Source: Chrysophaeum taylorii
Lineage: Eukaryota > Sar > Pelagophyceae > Pelagomonadales > Pelagomonadaceae
Assembly: GCA_029834535.1 (NCBI GenBank)
Contig: JAQMWT010000061.1
Location: forward strand, 1 to 60,000
Reading direction: 5' to 3'
DNA: 60,000 nt
Below the pieces are notes generated by a model. The model was not told the origin of the DNA, did not search any database, and saw nothing but the letters and a program-made list of their open reading frames with translations. Both the position numbers and the translations under genes were made by a program. How positions within the stretch are numbered: the first letter of the stretch is position 1; each line of letters opens with the position of its first letter. Shown piece after piece: positions 18,510-28,056 of the stretch.

Positions 18510-20647
18510 TGTTTATAAGTTGTATGATATGTTCCAGCTGGAATAGCATTTGCGATGATATCACAGCATAGGTCAGGGGACAAAGACAAAAGAAAATTGA
18601 TACGCTGTGAAGTTATTGGCCCGTGCTGGAGGTATAGCCGTCCAGTGGATGCCAATTCGCGAGTTGAGTAGTGTCGAATGCTATCGAGTCGTGGATCGTA
18701 CACCAGCATATTAGCAAATCCACGAATGGTAGGAGTGGGAGTGTATATAGAGTGAACTTTGGCAGCCATCTTCCAATCGCTTGATGTTATAAAGCCCAAT
18801 TATCTGCTTTGGGACAAATGCATGTCCCTTAAAGCAAATATTTTGTCGATAAATTCGAGACGATTTTCCTGAGGGTAGAAGACAAAAGAATCGTGAAATA
18901 CAGGAGAGGTATAGGAAACCAGTGCTTGTACTAGACGACGCGTGTCTTGATTTTCATTATTATTATGGTATGCTTGGCAAAGCCAAAGAAAACCGGCAAC
19001 TGGTTCGAGAGAAGCAGTCTTATCGATTCCGGCATCGTGTGTTAAAAGGGCGTAGGTTTCGCCAGAAGCATTTATGTGTGTTTGGTATTTAGAAGAGGAG
19101 TTAGAAACTGTTATGTCTCCGCCCGTATGTCTTCCACCAGTGATGTAAATGATAGATGAAGTAGAGGATTTATTTAGGAATAACCTATGAGATGGTTGGT
19201 TATATTCGATCGTTGTAATACGAATGGACACAGGTAATGTGATGGATTTAGGGAATAATCGTCCCATAATATTATAGAGGAGCACAAAAGCTTTGAGTTC
19301 AATAGGGGATCTCATGCAAGCAAGTGGTTTTCTTGAATTAGTCAAGAATCCCAGGCGAAAGTTAGAAATGCCCTCCATTTTATCTTGACTGGGATGTTCG
19401 ACTGTTTTGTTTGAGTGTAGACGAAGAAAAAACATGGCTAAAGTTTCGAGTTCAGTAACTGATAAGCGAACGGATCCTGTGCGACTGAAGCTATTATAAG
19501 TTTTGGGTGTAGACACGAATGGCATGTCAGGAAAGACCTGCGTCCAAGGTTCGTCGACTATTAGCTTGCGACTGATGGAGTTAGCGTGATCTGCAATATC
19601 CACATCTCAACGGAGATCCTGCTGCGGCGCCTCGACCTCGAGTCCATCGACGTCTACGTCACGCGCCGCCAGCTCCGCTGGGCCGGTCACGTCGCCCGCA
19701 TGCCCTTCTCCCGACTCCCTCGCAAGATGCTCTCGTCTTGGGTCCGCTCCAAGCGCCCACCGGGGGCTCCGCAGATGACGTACGGGAGGTCGCTCGCCAA
19801 GGCACACCGGAAATGCGACATCCCCTTCAACTCGTGGCACGACCTCGCACAAGACCGCGCGCAGTGGCGGTCCGCCATCCACGCCCTTTCATCCCTCGCC
19901 TCTACCCCAACTGTGTGATTTTTGCTCTGTGATCCTGGACCGGCTACTGCCGGCCCAGCCTGGCTCCCATGCCCGGGAGAGGTCCGAAGTTAGTTAGTTA
20001 GCAATATCCAGAAAGGAAGTGACTCGTTTATTAGGCCATGAAAGCAGATCAAGAGAGCCGGTGTTATATTTGCGTGCGACGAGGATCCATCTTTATCTGG
20101 CTTGATAATCTCCTCATAAATAGCATGGAAATCGGTCACATATGTCCACCGTATAGTGCATCGTTGAGAAGATGAGATTAGCAACTCGTATATGATCTTC
20201 ATACGATGCGGAGTGTGGTGGAGTCATTTCCATGAAGAGAACAAGCGGCTCTAAAAGCTCAAGTACAATTAGAGCACTTGGAAACGAGGAATCGTCCATA
20301 TCACGCTCGAAGGTGGAAATGGATCTCCCATTGATTATGTTGCGATTTGTGCATGGTGATGTCAATTCCACGATATCGGTGTAATATCGTGCACGTTCAA
20401 CGTCCGATGCTCGATGGAGGTATGTCGGAAACTTAGGTAGGGATGGGGAAACTTCGATGGAATTACCAAAACGTATTCGTAGCATGTGCGTGATATTGTC
20501 GTCGCTCTCAACAAGAACTTTAACGTTGATGTTGATTTGCAAGTCATTAGAAGCGCAAGCCAAGAATGCAGGAGTGGACATCCCAGAGCAAAGTAAAGTT
20601 ACTGTAGGTATTCGTGGGCTAGGAGATGAAGTTACTGTATGGAGCAA
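18510..20647 (-). pseudogene. C5-cytosine DNA methyltransferase domain of copia element c1, split by a LINE
   Basis: Frame 20647-20114: motif I TVTLLCSGMSTPAFLA, motif II VLVESDD, motif IV DIVELTSPC with the Pro-Cys, motif VI LVLFMEMTPPH. Motif VIII would fall near 20110, where a stop and frame change occur. VARKYNTGSLDLLSWPNK then reads into the LINE at 20000 and resumes at 19602 (DIADHANSISRKLIVDEPWT). The long target-recognition region runs to 18800; a TAA at 18800-18802 replaces a residue that is Tyr in c2. Then come PTIRGFANML, RHYSTRELASTG (motif IX-like) and DIIANAIPAGTYHTTYKHL (motif X). Total without the LINE is about 580 codons, a normal single-domain size. It lies between protease and integrase. 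Confidence 0.85.
19603..20000 (+). mobile_element. 5'-truncated LINE with 10-bp TSD
   Basis: Flanked by GCAATATCCA at 19593-19602 and 20001-20010. Encodes the C-terminal end of a non-LTR reverse transcriptase protein on the plus strand: RRQLRWAGHVARMPFSRLPR, then RSLAKAHRKC and WHDLAQDRAQWRSAI, a well-known tail of these proteins. The 3' end is CCCGGGAGAGGTCCGAAG followed by TTAGTTAGTTA. Insertion interrupts the DNMT of c1 in the antisense direction. The 3' end is shared with the SINE copies. Confidence 0.93.
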
Positions 20648-20751
20648 ACGTGTTGTAACCTTGCGTCATACGGGAGGTGGGAAATGCTTGCGTATGTAAG
20701 GCAGCTGCGAATGCATTGACTCCAGGATGGTTTTAAGCCATGGGACGTAAA

Positions 20752-21480
20752 TTACTCGTTCCATGAGGGTGGAATATAGTTTGAGCATTTCGCGTTGTTC
20801 ATTAAAAGCACATAGTCTGAACTGTAGTGAGCGAAGTTCCATCTACGCGCTTTTGCTTGTTGTAGCGAGTAAATTGGTAGAGTTGGCAACAGGTTGCTGA
20901 GTCTAAACAATGTAATCTTGACATTATAATCAATTTTACTCTGGATAGATGATTGTCCTTTAAATTCAACTCCACAAAGGTGTATACCAAGTTTATCTTC
21001 TCCCCATTGAGTCATACTGATGATGTGCAGATCGGGATCGTTATGGTCGTTTTGCTTGGGTAGAAAAAGCGCAACGTCTAGCTTTACATATCCCACATTT
21101 GGATGCTTTGGGAGAGCGGGTATGACGGTCCTTATAATCATAGCATGTGTGATTCTCTGCGTATCCGTAGCAGTCTGGATAGCAGGTGACAAGGACTCGG
21201 GTAGCTTTACGATGTGGATAGGATCAGCATAACGTTTAAAGTTAATTACATGTTGAGAAGCACATGTGTCAGCATATCCTGGCGTAGTCATTAGCGGCAA
21301 ATTGTACTCGTTGTACAGTTTAAGCATTGTTGCATAACAGGCATGTGTTGAGCTTTGACCAAACACGTACTGTGTCATGAAACTTTGCGTTTGTTCGGAA
21401 GGCACAACGACGAGTGTAAAACCAGTATTTAATTTTGGTAGCAACACAGGGGGGATCTGTACCATCTTCATTATCTTCAT
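20752..21480 (-). CDS. Protease region of copia element c1
   Basis: Open frame of 242 codons. GYADTCASQHVINFKRY matches the copia protease active site (normally D-S-G-A/C-S/T) with Cys in place of Gly; c3 has LDSCASISLMTTF at the same place. Then VQTATDTQRITHAMI-like strands (hydrophobic flap region), LPKHPNVGYVKLDVALFLP and LHIISM. It precedes the DNMT frame with about 100 nt between, and the last third is linker. Confidence 0.65.
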   Translation of the reverse strand: MKIMKMVQIPPVLLPKLNTGFTLVVVPSEQTQSFMTQYVFGQSSTHACYATMLKLYNEYNLPLMTTPGYADTCASQHVINFKRYADPIHIVKLPESLSPAIQTATDTQRITHAMIIRTVIPALPKHPNVGYVKLDVALFLPKQNDHNDPDLHIISMTQWGEDKLGIHLCGVEFKGQSSIQSKIDYNVKITLFRLSNLLPTLPIYSLQQAKARRWNFAHYSSDYVLLMNNAKCSNYIPPSWNE

Positions 21481-22221
21481 TGGTTAAATTACTGGGGAGC
21501 TCAGAGTGCGAGGAAGTTTCCCGAGCTTGACGACGAACGATAGCATTCTGAGCTTTAGCATTTATGTGCTGCAATAGCGGCGGAGGGATGTTATCGATTT
21601 TATCATCTTTAATGGACAGGGAAGTGTGGAACATTTTCTCTGTATCAGCAGTCCCCCTCTGCTCCGCATCACTGGGGGACGCTTCAGGAGTAGATGTTTC
21701 AGTTTGATACTTTTCTTCTGAAACAAGAGATTCCTTATCGGCTTCTACGAGGTTCGAAATGGTATTGGACATAGTATCAACTCGAGATAAGTAGAGATGA
21801 ACTTGGGTGGCTTCATCAGGATCTAAGGACTGTGTCGAAGCTTGAGAAGCGGTTGTCCAGAGGGTACTCAATAAGCTTTTCATTTCCTCCTGTACCATTT
21901 TAGAGTCGGTGGAAGGATTGGGATTTGCTTCCTGTAATTTACCAGACAGGTGGCGAAGACGATCAACTTGATAAGTAGCCCGGTCCACAAGAGACATATT
22001 AGAGCGTGCATTGCGGTTAGAGGAAGATGAGTAGACAGGACGATCGAAGCTGGTACCTTTGACGTTATAATTTGAGGGTGAACGATAGTACGACGTGACA
22101 CGGGGTGAATTTGTCGATGCTTTATCTTTTGCATTACGAAGCCAGACTGTCCAGCTACAGCGGCTAACAACGAGTAAGCGTTGTTTAGAGAGTCGTGGGA
22201 TTGATGAATAGTATCCATCAA
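21320..22221 (-). pseudogene. Second Gag part of c1, coiled-coil protein
   Basis: Two overlapping frames (22221-21880 and 21997-21320). The second, MSLVDRATYQVDRLRHLSGK, has heptad-like helices (LHLYLSRVDTMSNTISNLVE-like region at about 21800) and an acidic linker before the protease. It follows the first Gag ORF after a stop at 22237 and probably was one protein with it. No zinc knuckle found. Confidence 0.5.
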
Positions 22222-22236
22222 TAATACCTTAGGTGG

Positions 22237-23154
22237 CTAGGTAGCGGTAGTACCAGGGATGTAAGGGATCCAGGAAGCGGGTTTATCCAAGCGTCGGTTA
22301 GAAGAAAACTTTGTCTCATTATATATCTTTAACAAGAATTCCAATAGTGGACGAACGTCGTTAGGATCAACTAGCTTTAACAATTCGGGATCGTGACTCG
22401 AGTTGTTACTAGAGCGTGTCTCGTAGAGTTTACACCATTCCAATAAAGATTGAGAGTAGCGCTCGTGATCCGAGGGATTAGCATATAGACGGTAGATCTC
22501 CTCGTGAGCTTTAAGAATGATTATGGAGTTATTAAATTGGATTGATGCTTCATCATTATTTAATTGCTTTGCCTGAGATTGAAAGGCAAGGAGTTGTTCG
22601 ACAAATACATGGGCATACCAATTAACATTTAGAGACGTTCGATTAAACTGAGATTTAAGCTCAGTTACATCTGTACAAGACACTATCTCATAGTAATGAT
22701 AGGCTAAAAGCATTACAGCACGTAATTTATTGGGATGGGCAGTAATTGCATAAATTTTCTTTAGTTGAGGCCACATAGCGAGAGCGGGCTTTTCCTGTGA
22801 CTCCAAATTAAAGAATGTGTACAAGAAACCAGCATAAGTTTCGCAGTGTTTGATCCAATCGGCATTAGAGAGACCTGTAAAGGATATGTTAGTTAAAGAT
22901 GAATCATACACAATTGATTTAGGGAATCGGGTATCTAATAAAGTGAGGACACGTTTGACATCCTTATTTAATTCAGGACGAACAAGGTTATACGACTCTT
23001 GGTAGTAAAGTCGTTCAAGATTATTACGGGCATCAACTGTTAGTTGATGGGAAGAGTTGACGTGCCAAGTCTTTAAATGTTCGGGCAGGGCATCTTCATT
23101 AATGCAGATGTAATTCGTTAATTTTCTCGGATATCCATCTTGAAAAGATGGCAT
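22237..23154 (-). CDS. Gag N-terminal ORF of copia element c1
   Basis: 305 codons from ATG at 23154, about 535 nt after the primer site. Mostly helical, with ADWIKHCETYAGFLYTFFNL, WPQLKKIYAITAHPN and YSQSLLEWCKLYETR, in keeping with a capsid protein. No named Gag domain can be assigned with certainty; position is the main evidence. Confidence 0.6.
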   Translation of the reverse strand: MPSFQDGYPRKLTNYICINEDALPEHLKTWHVNSSHQLTVDARNNLERLYYQESYNLVRPELNKDVKRVLTLLDTRFPKSIVYDSSLTNISFTGLSNADWIKHCETYAGFLYTFFNLESQEKPALAMWPQLKKIYAITAHPNKLRAVMLLAYHYYEIVSCTDVTELKSQFNRTSLNVNWYAHVFVEQLLAFQSQAKQLNNDEASIQFNNSIIILKAHEEIYRLYANPSDHERYSQSLLEWCKLYETRSSNNSSHDPELLKLVDPNDVRPLLEFLLKIYNETKFSSNRRLDKPASWIPYIPGTTAT

Positions 23155-23688
23155 CTACTTCGTTATCAAGGATTTGACTGTATTCCGGAGCATTCCGGAT
23201 ATTGGTATTTTTGGGAGAAGTATCGTGACTGATCAGGATAGGTTAGAGGATTGATAGACAGATTCGACACATAAGAATGAAGGGCTTCTCAAGTGCGGGT
23301 TCTATGTACAGTACGCTATTTTAAACGTGGGCTTATTGACAAGACCAAACAAATCAACATGCTATTTGAAACAGGGTGACTCGAGACTAAAGAATGGATT
23401 AGTTCTCGAGCAGTCCGTCTTTTGTTGGGGAATGGAAGGAAAAACCCGTACAAGTTTCCGCGGCTTGTATAGGAAAAATTTTAATTTTGTTCGTTATGCG
23501 AGTGCATGTGACCAGTGACCGACCCAACTCGGTCACAAACCAAATTAACTGGTGGGCACATACCGCCACACAACAAATATGTACAGTAGACCACCGCCAA
23601 TCACATTGTCGCATTGTACTCGTGATCAGGCGTAAATTGATCACTCCATTTAGACGTACAACACAGTTGGGCTGACACACCAACGCAC
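23155..23688 (-). other. Leader of c1; nothing else recognised
   Basis: Non-coding region between the primer site and Gag. Rich in short AT tracts. No repeat partner in the window. Confidence 0.5.
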
Positions 23689-23702
23689 CTGGGCCCATGA
23701 CC
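23689..23702 (-). other. Primer-binding site of c1, half-tRNA(iMet) type
   Basis: Minus strand reads GGTCATGGGCCCAG right after the LTR end CTCTCCA. It differs by one base from GGTTATGGGCCCAG, the complement of the anticodon arm of eukaryotic initiator tRNA-Met (CTGGGCCCATAACC). This is the priming type known from Drosophila copia, which uses a 5' half of that tRNA. Confidence 0.8.
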
Positions 23703-23879
23703 TGGAGAGATTTGACCCTCTCCGGGTACATGTAAGAGACTGCGTGCAGTCTTAGGCGTGTACAGACCATTCCGCCTGTCACATGCTACTACACAAGGTA
23801 GGGATTTACGCCCTAACTCCTTAAGGACATTAGGTCCCATAGAAGCGTTTACACTGACAACGAGGAACGAAGTCCTCCA
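23703..23879 (-). mobile_element. 5' LTR of copia element c1 (177 bp)
   Basis: Minus strand TGGAGGACTTCGTTCC ... AAATCTCTCCA, starting TG and ending CA with the terminal inverted repeat TGGAG/CTCCA. It is an inverted copy of the LTR at 27180-27353. Its outer end abuts in-frame coding sequence of c1b (CTTGGCAAGCTTAC at 23885), so c1 seems to have landed inside another copia pol gene. Confidence 0.85.
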
Positions 23880-24789
23880 CCTTACTTGGCAAGCTTACTT
23901 TTGTACAGTTGGCATGTCGCCCTGGTTTATCACAAAGCCTTAGTCGCTGTTCCCGAGGAATGCATAATCCAGCGTATTTGCATGTCCAAGTATTAACAGG
24001 AACTCTTCGCTATTTGCGCAAACCCGAAAATCGTAATCTTCGACGATGGTACTACTCCGGTTCTTCCGCTCCAATGGACCATCTTAGACTTCTCATCGGC
24101 AATCGCACTGACATGGCAACCATGTTGGATTACACTAAAGAACAAGTGAATTCCGGTAATTTTGATCCACTGGTCGCGTTCGTCGATGCTGATAATGCAC
24201 CCTCTTATGAACAAGATCGCAAATCTACAACTGGTTATGCCATCCTTTTATTCGGTTCCCTCATCACTTGGAAGTCCAAACTACAGCCTATCACAGCTAC
24301 TTCCGCGCATAGATTGAACTTATCGCCCTTCATATGTGTGCTGATGATGTGGTCTGGTTACGCAAATTGTTAATGGAAATGGCGTTTGCTATAAATTCGC
24401 AGTTCTATCTTCGCCAACCTCAAGGGAAAGATTTGTTGTTAGATTATGATGCTCATGACAACCCTCTCCCATGAGACATGTCATTCATGCGCAACAGTCC
24501 TATACTTGGAGACTCTGCTTCTGCTATCCATCTGTCAAATAATCCTGACAGTGCGACTAAAGCCAAAGCCATCAGCACACGCTGGTTTCGTATTCGTGAT
24601 TATGTGCACCTAAAACGTATTCGCTTACATCATGTTTCTGGCACTCAGAATATCGCTGATGGATTCACTAAACCCTTTGGTGCTCCGCTTTTCACTAGAT
24701 TTCGCACGTTACTTGGTTTACAACAACCCATAGCCCAGCAAGATGCTCAATCCTTACCCTTCACTATGTCCGCAATGACATTAAACTAA
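23880..24789 (+). pseudogene. RT end and RNase H of copia element c1b
   Basis: Starts mid-gene: LGKLTFVQLACRPGLSQSLS matches c2's LGKLVFMQVTCRPYFSQALG. Copia RNase H follows with FVDADNAPSYEQDRKSTTGY, LFGSLITWKSKLQ, then a disturbed stretch with a stop at 24373. It resumes at 24478 with ILGDSASAIHLSNNPDSATK, TRWFRIRDYVHLKRIRLHHV and NIADGFTKPFG. Ends at a stop near 24789. Same family as c1 by LTR and style. Confidence 0.88.
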
Positions 24790-24860
24790 CCCTCCTGGAA
24801 AACGGTATCGTAGCTCGCCAAAATGTGAAATGAAATACGCAATGTGAGGACTTCTATAAA

Positions 24861-26735
24861 ATGAATCCTGCCAAGACCAAGGATGCTGCGAACCGACGTT
24901 ACTCTGTATTGAACCGTGGACGTGGCGGCATATCATCATCATCTTCCCCGTTTAATGCTCTAAATTCAGGAACTGCCCCTACTGGTTCTCCCAACAACCG
25001 TAAACATCAAACGTATCTTTCTGTTGCTCAATGAAATCAGTCCTCCCCAGTGACTCCCATGTCACAATCAACACAACATAATACTAAATCTCATGTTGCA
25101 AACACAGAATACTTCCTATGAAAGCATTGTAAATTTGATGTTATGGCGATGATGTCCGTGGACGCTCTTTCGCTTGGCACACAACCACCTAATCTCTTGC
25201 TACCGTCACCTAAGAATCCTCAATGTTGGCATCAGTCCATCCAACAGCTACTTACCGATGCACACGAAAACAACTGTGTTGACAATCTCCACTTCTTGAG
25301 TTCTATACCGTGTATAAAAGCGAAACGTGTACGTAATGCTCCTAACATACCGGCAAACGAGGGTATTCGATTGCATCGATACCCACCCATTAAAGGCGTT
25401 TTCAATGTACACGTAATGTGTACTAAATGTTTCAATAAAACTGATGCGCCGGGTACACCCCTTGTTCTCGCCATTTGCACTGAAGACGAAATCAAAACGG
25501 ATAAAATCATTAAAATCATCGAAGATCACTTAGCTTCGGAACAACATGCTTCGCATTGTTTCGACGTACCACGCGCATTTTCCCTTTTGATCTGCGTTAT
25601 GTGCAATTTATCACAGCATGGGGCAGCATTAACTAGGAATAGTCTTCAGTCGTTTCACCTTTCATACCATAATGATCCAGCTGCACATATGCGAGCCATC
25701 ATTCTACGTTTGGGTAAATCCATTACAATTAACAAGCTGCTTAAAGATGCGCTCATTAAATGTATGGCTACCCACAACCTTAATGCTTCTAACATCATCG
25801 TGAACCCGGACGACCATGCACCCCTCTTGCTGCAGCTACCTCATATCTCGACTGTTAACCTCGAAATTCTTGTAGCGGCTTGGTCATTACTACAGTCTGT
25901 CGAAGATAAAGTATGTGTCGTGACCAACCCTGATGAGCTACTTGCTGTGCTCGTTGGAGGTTTCGTTAATGATGTCTTTCACCAGCTTAATGACACTTCT
26001 CACGAGATGTTACCGCCAATGTTGGACTACTTTCTTAAACTGTCACCTGAGCATCAAGCCGCCTTCAGGAACGTACTGATCCAGGTTGGTTATCTCTCTG
26101 CCATAATATACGCATTCTCAGACACTAAATTGTCGGAGGATAAAAAACCTGCACCAGTCGAACCTACGCCAGACGAACTAAATGACAGTATAATCGAATC
26201 TTTGCGTCAGTTAAGAGAAGAAGTACAATCTAAATCTTCGCATATCGCCAAGAGTGATAAGCAATCGATAGAACGAGATCAACAACTGTCTGGTGCCTTG
26301 AAAACTATAACTCAATTAGAAAAAGCTAACGACACTCGTAACGCGCAAGTGACTGAGAACATCAAGCACGTATCGCTCTTATACAATATACTATCAAGCT
26401 ATCAAATGCACCAGGATACTACGTTGTATACTCTTGCTGTCTTTGCTCATATAATTTCTAGATCACTTATCTCGTCTGTTGGACAGTTTCCTCCAAATAC
26501 TTATGAGGAGGCACAGCAAAATATAATCGACGATACAGCTACTAACTTATATACCGCTATGTCTGATGCACAGGATCATGTTATTCCTGCAGCAGATCTG
26601 CACACTTTAACACCGGACGCAGCTATGTCCTATCTGTCTTCTGTCCTGCCACCGCTGGTCGCTCTCAGTGGTGCAATCACTATAAATAATGCTTCTAACG
26701 ACCGACCCGAAGATCATAACTCTTCCTCTCCATAA
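24861..26735 (+). CDS. Accessory ORF downstream of RNase H in c1b, function unknown
   Basis: An uninterrupted 530-codon frame runs from 25143 to 26735. The same frame extends upstream to an ATG at 24861 (MNPAKTKDAANRRYSVLNRG, a basic start) but is broken by TGA codons near 25032 and 25119. The protein has a Cys pair (VMCTKCF), mainly helical regions, a clear coiled coil (ESLRQLREEVQSKSSHIAKS and nearby heptads) and a Leu/Ala-rich end. I see no signal peptide or membrane segment, so an envelope-like protein is not supported. A third ORF after pol is unusual for copia elements. It might be an alternative Gag, a nucleic-acid chaperone or a captured gene. Confidence 0.6.
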
Positions 26736-27179
26736 TTTAAAATTGCGAAGACAATAGTGATGATGAGTTGGACCACACATCTGGCGTTGTGGATGCTGCT
26801 TCTCTACGCAATGTAACAACACGTCCAACTTCATCCTCCTAGACTTAATTGTTGTTTGTTTAACTTGTTCGCTGTTCTCATGTATCACACACAAGCTCCG
26901 CACTCAAGAACGTCTGAAATGCATGAAGCATTATTTCACACGCGGAGGGGGTCCAGTGCGCTACACTATCATGTGTACGACACTGGAACTCCTCACTCCT
27001 TTCACACCTTTCTCCACTAGCGGGTTTTCTCTCCGCAATACGGCTTTCCCTCTTTCCTCCCTTACCCTTCCGCCATTATGATTTTTCGGATTATGAAGTA
27101 TTAGATATGCAGCTCACTTCCAGCAAGGAGTAGACCTCCAGGTGCGTACCGTCAGGTATGGGGTTTTCTGTTTAATTAA
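26736..27179 (+). other. 3' untranslated region of c1b
   Basis: Non-coding between the accessory ORF and the LTR. A purine run CGGAGGGGGT at 26942-26951 could be a polypurine tract but lies 230 nt from the LTR; GGTATGGGG at 27156 is nearer. Nothing else seen. Confidence 0.4.
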
Positions 27180-27353
27180 TGGAGGCTTCATTCCTCATTG
27201 TCCGTGTAAACGCTTCTATGGGACCTAATGTCCTTAGAGTTGGGGCCTAAATCCCTACCTTGTGTAGTAGCATGTGACAAGCGGAATGGTATGTACACGC
27301 CTGAGACTGCACGCAGTCTCTACCATGTACCCGGAGAGGGTCAAATCTCTCCA
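27180..27353 (+). mobile_element. 3' LTR of copia element c1b (174 bp)
   Basis: TGGAGGCTTCATTCC ... CAAATCTCTCCA, with TG/CA ends. Matches the 23703-23879 LTR in inverted orientation with scattered differences. Marks the end of c1b; LTR family A sequence follows after a short spacer. Confidence 0.85.
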
Positions 27354-27834
27354 ATCACGGAACACCCACGACTTAATGCATGCGCCTCTCGACTTTAACT
27401 ATGGCACTGTTACACTCGCTTATTCTTCACGATATTGTCACTACATCCTTCTTTCATCGTCCCTCGCTCTCACACTTACCTGCCACTCCGCTCTATTCTA
27501 TCTTTCTCCTGCACTTCGCACACTTCTTATTCCACGCCTCCTCCCAACTCAACGTCTAGTTGTCTCTGGCCAGACATTTGATTTGTTTGTTCCAGATTTC
27601 GCTCATCACTGGAGTTCAATCTTCGAGGGCGTAGAGATACAAAATTCCTAGAGATAGAAAATTCCATTTCGGGTTAGGAACCCCCCCCCTTAACCTCACA
27701 CTCACACTAAACAACCCCAAATCGCTGTGTCGAACACCGTGCTGCTCTTTGTGTCGTTAGAGGACAGGACGAAAGGCAGCACTACCACTGCCACCATTCT
27801 CTACCAGAGGCACAGTGATTTTTACTGTTCTCTA
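27354..27834 (+). mobile_element. 5' LTR of element c4 (LTR family A)
   Basis: Direct repeat of about 35906-36345. Shared blocks include CTCAACGTCTA, GTCTCTGGCCAGACATTTG, CGAGGGCGTAGAGATA, CCTTAACCTCACACTCACAC and GCTGTGTCGAACACCGTGCT. Ends in CTGTTCTCTA next to the primer site. The outer start is not sharply defined; similarity fades before about 27400. Confidence 0.8.
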
Positions 27835-27848
27835 GGTTATGGGCCCAG
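27835..27848 (+). other. Primer-binding site of c4, half-tRNA(iMet) type
   Basis: GGTTATGGGCCCAG, an exact complement to the anticodon arm of initiator tRNA-Met, placed directly after the LTR. Identical to the site at 52417-52430. Confidence 0.85.
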
Positions 27849-28056
27849 TCCGGTACTGGTAGAGAAACGTCCTCCGAAAGACATCGATCTCGATCGACGT
27901 CTCGGACAAAGACTCAGGATTTCCAGGCAAGAGCAATCTCCTGAAGTTCCTGCAAGTTTTAAGACCGTAGTCGAGTCTCATCGCTTGCTACTGGTGAACA
28001 AGTGTGAACAAAGTGTGAAAGGCAAACAACAACGCGCAGAACGCAACCCGAAAACG

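Noticed and set aside
24851..24863. Promoter TATA box (CTATAAAATG) for the accessory ORF
   Set aside because: It overlaps the ATG itself, so it cannot place a start site upstream of it.
24861..26735. Envelope-like protein in the third ORF of c1b
   Set aside because: No signal peptide, transmembrane segment or glycoprotein-like Cys pattern is visible.
27835..27848. tRNA gene fragment
   Set aside because: Only 14 nt match the anticodon arm, always directly after an LTR; this is a primer-binding site.
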